Below, piece by piece: positions 1 to 5,760 of a stretch of DNA of 6,812 nucleotides. The notes beneath the pieces are model-generated. The model had not been told where the DNA came from, ran no database searches, and was given only the letters and a program-made list of their open reading frames with translations. The position numbers were made by a program, and so were the translations under genes. This DNA is from CAKKQX01 sp046313915 (GTDB taxonomy: Bacteria > Pseudomonadota > Gammaproteobacteria > Burkholderiales > SG8-41). Within the stretch, counting starts at the first letter, position 1. The number at the start of each line of letters is the position of its first letter. The stretch spans positions 1 through 6,812 of the forward strand of contig JBKBXX010000141.1 of the NCBI GenBank assembly GCA_046313915.1. The letters run 5' to 3'.

Positions 1-1326
1 GGCGGGCTCGGGCTCGCGCCCGACGCGGCGATGGTGACTTTCCCGATCGACCTGTTTTTGCCGGGCAGCGATCTCGCGCCGCTCGCCGCGCGCAGGCGCG
101 AGTTCTACGATGGTCTCACGCACTGGCAGCCCGCTGTGGCGCAGTCGGCGGCGGGGGGAAGCCCCCTGCTCGCGGCCGAAGGTGCGAGCTACGAAGATGC
201 GCTGATCCAGGCCAATAACCTGCTCCTCGTCAATCTGTGGGGCGACGGCCTGCCGCTGTGGCCGGCCACCCGCGAGCGCGTCGAGTGGATCCTGCGCGGT
301 TCGGCGCTGCCGCGCACCCATCGCCTCGGCAGATTTCCGCCGCGCGGTGGCATCACCACCGTCGAGAGCTGCGCGATCGCGCTCGCCATGGCAGGCGGGC
401 GCCCCGAGTACCTGCCGGTGCTGGTGGCGGCAGTCGAGGCGTGTTTCGATCCGACGACCAACTTCGAGCAGCTGCAGGCAGCTTCCGGCAGCGCGTTTCC
501 GGTGATCATCGTCAACGGTCCCATCGCCAAGCAGATCCGCCTCAATTCCGGCTTCGGCTGCCTGGGGCCGGATCCGCAGCGCCCCGCCGGCGCCAGCATC
601 GGCCGTGCGCTGCGCCTGATGCAGCAGAACCTGGGCGGCGCGCTGCCCGGCACGGGCAGCATGGCCAACTACGGCGGCGCGCGCCATACCAACGCGGTGT
701 TCGCCGAAGACGAGGACGGCCTGCCGCCGGGCTGGGCCACGCACGCGGTCGAGCGCCACGGTTTCGCGCCGGGCACGAATTCGGTATCGCTCGCGTTCGC
801 CAACGGCATGACCAACATCCGCCGCCGTGGCGCGAAGAAGGAAACGGCCGAGGAAGACATCGTCAACGGCCTGTGGCGCATCGCCGACTTCATGCGCACG
901 CCCAATCTCGCGGGACTCAGCGGCTGGGAGCAAGGCACTCCCGGCATCCTGCTGATGCCGCGCGTGGTGGCGCAGACCATGGCGGGGCTGGGCTGGAGCA
1001 AGGCGAAGATCCGCGAATTCCTGTGGGAGAATTCGAAAATTCCGATGGCGCAGTTAAAGCGCGCGGGCGGCCCGGCGTGGATCGAGATCGACGCCAATCC
1101 GGCAACGCGCGCGAGCCTCGAGTTCGATCCGTGGCCCATCACCATGAAACCCGACAACCTCGTGCTGGTCGTCGCCGGCGGCTCGCATCCGACCAACAGC
1201 TATTGGCTGCAGGGCTACAGCCCGCGCGTCATCGGGCGCGAAATTCGCGTACCGGAAGCGTTCGACGCGCTGCTCAGGCAGGCCGACCGCGATCTCGGCT
1301 GCGGCGACGAGGCGTGTCTGATCTGA
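1..1326 (+). CDS. UGSC-family (seleno)protein-like, C-terminal part (5' partial)
   Basis: The frame is open from base 1 with no stop before the ATG at 31, and the residues before that ATG (GGLGLAPDAA) run naturally into it. I therefore read this as the last 441 residues of a longer protein, not as a gene starting at 31. From memory of the family, the hydrophobic PIDLFLPG stretch followed by a charged helix resembles the end of a UGSC-like domain (a redox-type fold named after a U/C-G-S-C motif), whose N-terminal part would lie to the left. The larger C-terminal domain has the conserved-looking stretches ITTVESCAIALAMAGGRPEY, FPVIIVNGPIAKQIRLNSG, ASIGRALRLM, and GGSHPTNSYW near the end. I know no established reaction for it. 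Cysteines fall in VESCA, EACFD, FGCLG and the C-terminal LGCGDEACLI. There is no signal peptide or membrane segment in the visible part. Family assignment is tentative; coding status is secure. Confidence 0.6.
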   Translation, partial: GGLGLAPDAAMVTFPIDLFLPGSDLAPLAARRREFYDGLTHWQPAVAQSAAGGSPLLAAEGASYEDALIQANNLLLVNLWGDGLPLWPATRERVEWILRGSALPRTHRLGRFPPRGGITTVESCAIALAMAGGRPEYLPVLVAAVEACFDPTTNFEQLQAASGSAFPVIIVNGPIAKQIRLNSGFGCLGPDPQRPAGASIGRALRLMQQNLGGALPGTGSMANYGGARHTNAVFAEDEDGLPPGWATHAVERHGFAPGTNSVSLAFANGMTNIRRRGAKKETAEEDIVNGLWRIADFMRTPNLAGLSGWEQGTPGILLMPRVVAQTMAGLGWSKAKIREFLWENSKIPMAQLKRAGGPAWIEIDANPATRASLEFDPWPITMKPDNLVLVVAGGSHPTNSYWLQGYSPRVIGREIRVPEAFDALLRQADRDLGCGDEACLI

Positions 1327-1412
1327 GGGAGGGGGCGGGACGCGCGCGGAAGAAGGGAAACACGCCTTGCGCGGGCAGCGGTGGCGAGCGAGGGAATAAA
1401 ACGGCGGCCGGA

Positions 1413-1436
1413 GACGTTCTCGCCTGCGAGACCGTC
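1413..1436. repeat. Near-perfect inverted repeat upstream of the TPR gene
   Basis: The 11-base arms GACGTTCTCGC (1413-1423) and GCGAGACCGTC (1426-1436) are complementary at 10 of 11 positions, with a 2-base centre. The right arm ends 26 bases before the ATG of the TPR gene. As RNA it would fold into a hairpin with one internal mismatch and a 4-base loop in the 5' leader. As DNA it could be a dyad operator. No T-tract follows, so it does not look like an intrinsic terminator. The role is unknown. The rest of the 1327-1462 spacer shows no convincing promoter hexamer pair. Confidence 0.5.
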
Positions 1437-1449
1437 ATGCGTCTGCCAC

Positions 1450-1455
1450 AAGGAG
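1450..1455 (+). promoter_or_regulatory. Ribosome binding site of the TPR gene
   Basis: AAGGAG lies 7 bases before the ATG at 1463. This is a strong Shine-Dalgarno match at good spacing and it fixes the start of the small exported TPR protein. Confidence 0.85.
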
Positions 1456-1462
1456 CTTTGCC

Positions 1463-1930
1463 ATGTTCCGTTTCCCGATGCCGCTGCGCGCGCTGCTGTT
1501 CACTGCCGCGATCCTGGCTGCCCCGGCGCTTTACGCCATGGGCTCCGAATCACCCGCTGCCGCGATCGATCCCGATTACACTGCCGGTAAAAAAGCCATA
1601 GCGGCCAAAGACTGGGCCCGCGCCATCGAGGCGCTCACCAAGGCGGCGCAGCGCGATGCCGGTAATGCCGACATCCAGAACTTTCTCGGCTATGCCTATC
1701 GCAACTCCGGCCGCCTGGAGCTGGCGCTGAAGCATTACGAAGCGGCGCTCTCGCTCGACCCGAAGCACCGCGGTGCGCGCGAGTATCTGGGCGAGCTTTA
1801 TCTGATGCAGAACAATCTCGCCAAGGCGGAAGAGCAGCGCGCAGCGCTCGACGGCCTGTGCTTTTTCCCGTGCGAGGAGCTCACCGAGCTGCGGGAGAAA
1901 ATCGTCGCCTACAAGAAAAACGCGAAGTAG
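1463..1930 (+). CDS. Exported tetratricopeptide repeat (TPR) protein
   Basis: This 155-residue protein begins with a likely Sec signal peptide: a short basic N-terminus, a hydrophobic core over residues 10-22, and a probable cleavage site after LYA at residue 25. There is no lipobox cysteine, so the mature protein should be soluble in the periplasm. Three TPR units follow at about residues 38-67, 70-103 and 104-137; the second is the clearest (NFLGYAYRNSGRLELALKHY, then ALSLDP). TPRs form helical hairpins that bind other proteins. The C-terminus carries two cysteines spaced CX3C (C133, C137) in CFFPCEE, followed by a basic tail. The start is supported by an AAGGAG site 7 bases upstream. The gene is 136 bp from the UGSC-like gene, so it may have its own promoter, and it converges on the c-di-GMP regulator with a 10-bp gap. 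No specific partner can be named. Confidence 0.88.
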   Translation: MFRFPMPLRALLFTAAILAAPALYAMGSESPAAAIDPDYTAGKKAIAAKDWARAIEALTKAAQRDAGNADIQNFLGYAYRNSGRLELALKHYEAALSLDPKHRGAREYLGELYLMQNNLAKAEEQRAALDGLCFFPCEELTELREKIVAYKKNAK

Positions 1931-1940
1931 GCACCGGTGG

Positions 1941-3650
1941 TTACGGCGTCTGCTGCAGCGTGCCGCGGGTGAGCAGCGGCACGCACGCCGCGGGCGCGAG
2001 CGGTTTGCTGAAATGGAAACCCTGGACTTCGTCGCAACGATATTGTTCGAGAATCCTGAGCTGCGCCTCGTTTTCCACGCCTTCGGCGATCACTCTCAGG
2101 CTCAGGCTGTGGCCGAGCGAGATGATGGCGCGCGCGAGCGCCGTGCCGTTGCCGCTGCCGCTGATGTTGCGCACGAACGACTGGTCGATTTTCAGGCCGT
2201 CGACGGGCAGGCTGGTGAGGTGGCTCAGGCTCGAGTAACCGGTGCCGAAGTCGTCGATGGAAAGCTGCACGCCGAGCGCCTTCAGCTGCTCGAGCGCGCG
2301 GATCGCGGCCGCAGCGTCGTGCATGAGCATGCTCTCGGTCAGTTCCATTTCGAGGTATCTGGCGGCGAGACGGCTTTCGTCGAGGATGCGCGCGACCGAG
2401 CGGGGCAGGTCTTCCTGCCGGAACTGCCGCGCCGAAAGGTTCACCGACACCGTCACCGGCGGCAATCCGGCGTCCTGCCAGGCGCGGTTCTGCGCGCACG
2501 CGGTGCGCAGCACCCATTCGCCGATCGGCACGATGAGCCCGGTTTCCTCGGCGAGCGGGATGAAGCGCTCCGGCGCCACCAGCCCCCATTCCGGATGCTG
2601 CCAGCGCAGCAGCGCTTCCATGCCGACGATCATGCCCGAGGCGAGATCGATGCGCGGCTGGTAATGCAGCAGGAACTCCTTGCGCTCGACGGCGCGGCGC
2701 AGGCTGTTTTCCACCGCGAGCCGCTCGTTCACCTTTTCGTTCATTTCCGCGGTGTAGAACTGGAAATTGTTGCGGCCGTGTTCTTTGGCGCGGTACATCG
2801 CCGCATCGGCGTTCTTGAGCAGCGTTTCGACGTCGCGCCCGTCCTGCGGGTAAATGCTGATGCCGGCGCTGCAGGTGACGAACAGCTCGTTGCCGTTGAC
2901 CACGAGCGGCTCGGCCAGCTTGTCCATGATGCGCTGCATGGCATGGAAAATGCGCTCGGCGCCGGGCTGGTCGTTGAGGATGAGGATGAACTCGTCGCCG
3001 CCCAGCCGCGACACGGTGTCGCCGTTGCGAACGACCACATCGAGGCGTTCGGCCACGCGCTTGAGCAGCTCGTCGCCGGTATCGTGGCCCAGACTGTCGT
3101 TGACGAACTTGAAATGGTCGAGGTCGATGAGCGCGACCGCGATCGAGCGTTCCGTGCGCTGGGCGAAAACCGCCTGTTTCAGGCGATCGCGCAGCAGGCT
3201 GCGGTTCGGCAGCCCGGTCAGCATGTCGTAATTGGCCTGGTGCTCGAGCTGTTCCTGGAAACGCTTGCGCTCGATGGAGTAGCGCATCGTGCGCAACAGC
3301 AGCTGGCGGTCGAGCCTGCCCTTGACCAGATAATCCTGTGCGCCGGTCTGGACGGCGGACAGCGCCACGGCGTCGTCATCGTTGCCGGTGAGCACGATGA
3401 TCGGCACTTGCGGCGAGTGGGCGTAGACCTTCGAAAAGGTTTCCAGGCCGTGGCTGTCGGGGAGCGATAGATCGAGCAGGACGATGCCGGCGCCCTGCGC
3501 GGTCAGGAACTCGAGCCCGTGCGCGAGCCGGTCGACACAGCTGATCTCGAACGGCGCGTCCGGTTCTTCCGCGAGCATCTCGCGGATGAGACGCGCGTCT
3601 CCCGGATTGTCCTCGATCAGCAGTACGAGGCGGCGCTCGGCCATGGTCAC
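1941..3650 (-). CDS. Response regulator with GGDEF and EAL domains (c-di-GMP synthesis and hydrolysis)
   Basis: This 569-residue cytosolic protein has three domains. Receiver, about 7-122: acidic E13/D14, phospho-acceptor D60 in LLDLSLPD, T88 and K110. GGDEF, about 138-300: the GGDEF signature at 217-221, with an RxxD inhibitory site (R208, D211) five residues before it. EAL, about 315-560: E345 in MEALLRW, N404 in VNLSARQF, E436/E439 in ELTES, DDFGTGYSSL at 466-475, K487, E523 in AEGVE, and Q543 in QGFHFSKPL. The expected catalytic and metal-binding residues are visible in both output domains, so the protein could both make and degrade c-di-GMP, gated by phosphorylation. The start is read as GTG at 3650, whose bases overlap the TGA of the preceding receiver gene (GTGA). 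The ATG two codons later (3644) is an equally possible start. Neither has a strong Shine-Dalgarno site, which fits translational coupling. The TAA stop is at 1943-1941. Confidence 0.96.
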   Translation of the reverse strand: MTMAERRLVLLIEDNPGDARLIREMLAEEPDAPFEISCVDRLAHGLEFLTAQGAGIVLLDLSLPDSHGLETFSKVYAHSPQVPIIVLTGNDDDAVALSAVQTGAQDYLVKGRLDRQLLLRTMRYSIERKRFQEQLEHQANYDMLTGLPNRSLLRDRLKQAVFAQRTERSIAVALIDLDHFKFVNDSLGHDTGDELLKRVAERLDVVVRNGDTVSRLGGDEFILILNDQPGAERIFHAMQRIMDKLAEPLVVNGNELFVTCSAGISIYPQDGRDVETLLKNADAAMYRAKEHGRNNFQFYTAEMNEKVNERLAVENSLRRAVERKEFLLHYQPRIDLASGMIVGMEALLRWQHPEWGLVAPERFIPLAEETGLIVPIGEWVLRTACAQNRAWQDAGLPPVTVSVNLSARQFRQEDLPRSVARILDESRLAARYLEMELTESMLMHDAAAAIRALEQLKALGVQLSIDDFGTGYSSLSHLTSLPVDGLKIDQSFVRNISGSGNGTALARAIISLGHSLSLRVIAEGVENEAQLRILEQYRCDEVQGFHFSKPLAPAACVPLLTRGTLQQTP

Positions 3651-4099
3651 TTGACGTGCGGCAGCGTCACGACGGTGAGCCAGAAGCGGTCGATCGACTG
3701 GATGACGACGATGAATTTCTCGAGATCGACGGGCTTGGTCACGTAACAGTTGGCGTGCAGCGCATAGCTCTTCAGCACGTCCTCCTCGGCCTTGGAGGTG
3801 GTGAGCACCACCACGGGAATGTTGCGCAGCAGCTCGTCGTCCTTGATCACCGCCAGTACTTCGCGGCCGTCCTTGCGTGGCAGGTTGAGGTCGAGCAGGA
3901 TGATGTCGGGCCGCGGTGCGCTGGCAAAGCGCCCTTCCCGCCGCAGGAACTCGAGCGCTTCCACGCCGTCCTTGGCCCAGTGCAGGTTGCTGTAGACCTT
4001 GCCTTCCTTCAGCGCTTCCTTGGTGAGCCGCATGTCGCCGGGGTTGTCCTCGACCAGCAGGATTTCGATCGGTGACGACGGGCTGTGCTCGTCAAGCAT
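3647..4099 (-). CDS. Single-domain response regulator, Rcp1/CheY-like
   Basis: This 150-residue protein is a receiver domain with no output domain. The visible phosphotransfer residues are complete: E17/D18 in VEDNPGD, phospho-acceptor D70 in LLDLNLPRKDG, T100 in VVVLTTS, and K122 in VTKPVD. The EDNPGD...LTKEALKEG...NLPRKDG pattern is typical of the receivers that partner phytochrome-type and related PAS histidine kinases (the Rcp1 group). It probably receives phosphate from the kinase encoded just upstream and acts as a diffusible messenger, phosphate shuttle or sink. The ATG at 4099 overlaps the end of the kinase gene by 8 nt, and an AAGGGG site precedes it. Its TGA overlaps the GTG start of the REC-GGDEF-EAL gene. 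A short tail after the receiver (about residues 135-150) holds no recognisable motif. Confidence 0.95.
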   Translation of the reverse strand: MLDEHSPSSPIEILLVEDNPGDMRLTKEALKEGKVYSNLHWAKDGVEALEFLRREGRFASAPRPDIILLDLNLPRKDGREVLAVIKDDELLRNIPVVVLTTSKAEEDVLKSYALHANCYVTKPVDLEKFIVVIQSIDRFWLTVVTLPHVK

Positions 4100-5657
4100 G
4101 GTTTTCCCCTTCTCTTTTGGGTAAGGTGAAGAAAAAAGTGCTGCCGCAGCCGGGTTGCGATTCGACCCAGATGCGCCCGCCGTGGCGCTCGACCACTTTC
4201 TTGCAGATCGCCAGGCCGATGCCGGTGCCGGGATATTCGGTGCGTCCCGCGAGCCTCTGGAACACCATGAAAATGCGTTCGTAATACTGCGGTTCGATAC
4301 CGATGCCGTTGTCGCGCACGGCGAACAGCCATTCGTGCTGCCGCGCTTCGACGCTCACGTGCACCGCCGGCGGCCGCTCGCCGCGGAACTTCACCGCGTT
4401 GCCGATCAGATTCTGGAACAGCTGCATCCATTGCACGTCGTCGACCACCACCTCGGGCAGCGCGTCGTGCGTGACGCTCGCCGCGTTCTGCTCGATCGCG
4501 ATGCGCAGATTGGCGAGCGCTTTGTGCAATATCGCTTCGCACGGCACGCGGCGAAATTCCTTGCCGCGCGTTCCCACCCGCGAATAGGCGAGCAGATCCT
4601 CGATCAGCTGTTTCATGCGGGAGGCGCCGTCCACCACGTAGTCCATGAATTCCCTGGCATCGCCGTCGAAACGCTCGCCGTAGCGCCGCAGCAGCAGCTG
4701 GGTATAACTCGCCACCATGCGCAGCGGTTCCTGCAGGTCGTGGGAGGCGACGTAGGCGAACTGCTCGAGTTCGGCGTTGGAGCGCGCAAGCTCGCGGGTC
4801 TGGAGCTCGAGGCTCGCGTGCGCCTCGCGCAGCGCCTGCTCGGCTTCGATGCGCGCGGTGACGTCTTTGCCCATGCCGCGGTAGCCGCGGAAATTCCCCT
4901 GCTCGTCGAATACCGGATGGCCGCTGGTGCTCAGATAGCGGACTTTTCCTGCGGCATCGAGGCAGCCGTAGACGAGGTCACGAAACGGCTGGCGCGCCTC
5001 GAGGAGCGCCTGGTGCTCGGCCCACTGTTCGCCGGAGATGCCGAAAGTCTGTGCGTCCCAGCGCCTTTTGCCGATCAGCTCCTCGGGCGGCACGCCGATG
5101 CTGTCGTGGATGCCGCGCGATAGCATGGTGAAACGGTATTGCGCGTCCTGTTCCCAGTACCAGTCGGACGACAGTTCGGTCAGGCTGCGAAAACGCGCCT
5201 CGCTTTCGCGCAACGCCTGTTCTGCCTGCTTGCGCTCGGTGATGTCGATGATGGTGCCGATCAGCCCGGCCACCGCGCCGCGCTCGTCGGTGAAAGTCGC
5301 CTTGTAGTAGAGGGTGTGGCGCAGCGCGCCGTCGCTGCGCGGCACCGTGATTTCGTAGTGCTGGCTGCCGGGGCAGCGCCACAGTTCTTCGTCCATGGTG
5401 CGGTGCCGCTGCGCGACCGCCGGCGCCTGCGGATAGAGCGCATCGAGCGGGTGGCCGACGATGGTTTCGCGCCGGATGCCGAAAAACGATTCCCATGCCT
5501 TGTTGACGCCGAGATAGATGCCGTCGCGGCCTTTGAAAAAGACCGGCACCGGCAACCCTTCGATGAGTTTCTGCGCCACGCCCAGCTGCGCGGGAAGCCC
5601 GCCTTCGCCGCTGCCCAGCATGGTCAGGATCGCGCCGATTTCGCTGCCGTCTGTCAT
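4092..5657 (-). CDS. Soluble PAS-PAS sensor histidine kinase
   Basis: This 521-residue kinase (from the ATG at 5657) has no transmembrane segment or signal peptide, so it should sense an intracellular signal. PAS 1 spans about 28-147, ending in GTIIDITERKQAEQ. PAS 2 spans about 151-276, ending in GMGKDVTARIEAEQ. A short coiled-coil linker (about 270-298) leads into the HisKA dimerisation domain, with the phospho-accepting histidine H306 in SHDLQEPLR. The ATP-binding domain shows the N box (FQNLIGNAVKF, N420), G1 (DNGIGIE, 449-455), F box (IFMVFQRL) and G2 (GTGIGLAI, 477-484), ending with GCGSTFFFTLP. No LOV cysteine motif or obvious haem ligand is visible in the PAS domains, so the ligand is unknown. 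The frame is open up to a TTG at 5702, but that start has no ribosome site; the ATG at 5657 has GAAAGG 9 bases upstream. There is no attached receiver; two receivers are encoded immediately downstream. Confidence 0.95.
   Translation of the reverse strand: MTDGSEIGAILTMLGSGEGGLPAQLGVAQKLIEGLPVPVFFKGRDGIYLGVNKAWESFFGIRRETIVGHPLDALYPQAPAVAQRHRTMDEELWRCPGSQHYEITVPRSDGALRHTLYYKATFTDERGAVAGLIGTIIDITERKQAEQALRESEARFRSLTELSSDWYWEQDAQYRFTMLSRGIHDSIGVPPEELIGKRRWDAQTFGISGEQWAEHQALLEARQPFRDLVYGCLDAAGKVRYLSTSGHPVFDEQGNFRGYRGMGKDVTARIEAEQALREAHASLELQTRELARSNAELEQFAYVASHDLQEPLRMVASYTQLLLRRYGERFDGDAREFMDYVVDGASRMKQLIEDLLAYSRVGTRGKEFRRVPCEAILHKALANLRIAIEQNAASVTHDALPEVVVDDVQWMQLFQNLIGNAVKFRGERPPAVHVSVEARQHEWLFAVRDNGIGIEPQYYERIFMVFQRLAGRTEYPGTGIGLAICKKVVERHGGRIWVESQPGCGSTFFFTLPKREGENHA
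4106..4111 (-). promoter_or_regulatory. Ribosome binding site of the single-domain receiver gene
   Basis: On the minus strand AAGGGG precedes the ATG at 4099 by 6 bases. It lies inside the 3' end of the histidine kinase gene. This supports the 8-nt overlapping start and allows some independent initiation on the shared transcript. Confidence 0.7.
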
Positions 5658-5666
5658 GCCGCGCCG

Positions 5667-5672
5667 CCTTTC
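5667..5672 (-). promoter_or_regulatory. Ribosome binding site deciding the kinase start
   Basis: On the minus strand GAAAGG lies 9 bases before the ATG at 5657. It is moderate in strength. It favours this ATG over the in-frame TTG at 5702, which has only AT-rich sequence before it. Confidence 0.55.
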
Positions 5673-5679
5673 TTCCGGC

Positions 5680-5708
5680 TTGCCGGATGCCCGGTGCTGC
5701 AATATAAT
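5680..5708 (+). promoter_or_regulatory. Sigma-70-like promoter match facing antisense to the HDOD-GAF gene
   Basis: TTGCCG (5680-5685) and a perfect TATAAT (5703-5708) are separated by 17 bases on the plus strand. It sits in the 103-bp spacer between the HDOD-GAF gene and the kinase gene, at the edge of an AT-rich patch (about 5701-5735) that stands out from the GC-rich surroundings. Transcription would start near 5715 and run into the 3' end of the HDOD-GAF gene in antisense. No plausible plus-strand gene follows within the window. The same AT patch might instead serve the minus-strand kinase operon: TATTAT reads at 5709-5704 on that strand, but I see no -35 partner for it. Activity is not established. 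Confidence 0.35.
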
Positions 5709-5760
5709 ACATTGTTTTTATTCATATTTTTGTGCGGCATTGCGGCGGCTCCGATTCCGC

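Noticed and set aside
237..1601. Long plus-strand open frame (454 codons) in another phase of the UGSC-like gene
   Set aside because: The product is Arg/Ala-rich low-complexity sequence. The competing frame has domain-like sequence, and this one runs into the TPR gene out of frame.
1931..1940. Perfect 8-bp palindrome CACCGGTG (1932-1939) between the convergent stops as a terminator
   Set aside because: The stem would be 4 bp with no loop and no T-tract on either side, which is too short to act as an intrinsic terminator.
2013..3470. Long plus-strand open frame (485 codons) opposite the GGDEF-EAL gene
   Set aside because: It mirrors the codon structure of the well-supported minus-strand gene. 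Its translation is rich in H, R, A, V and E without any domain, as expected for an antisense shadow in GC-rich DNA.
4155..5123. Plus-strand open frame (322 codons) opposite the histidine kinase
   Set aside because: It is a shadow of the kinase gene, with no recognisable motif and no ribosome site.
5658..5702. Fifteen-residue N-terminal extension of the kinase from a TTG start
   Set aside because: The TTG lacks a ribosome site, the residues are Arg/Glu-rich with no PAS character, and the ATG at 5657 has an acceptable GAAAGG.
5704..5709. Minus-strand TATTAT as the -10 of the kinase promoter
   Set aside because: No recognisable -35 hexamer at 16-18 bp; the upstream sequence is A-rich only. A promoter there remains possible but is not supported.
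4978..5712. Minus-strand open frame (244 codons) beginning at an ATG in the AT-rich patch
   Set aside because: It is out of frame with the kinase, has Arg-rich shadow composition and no ribosome site.
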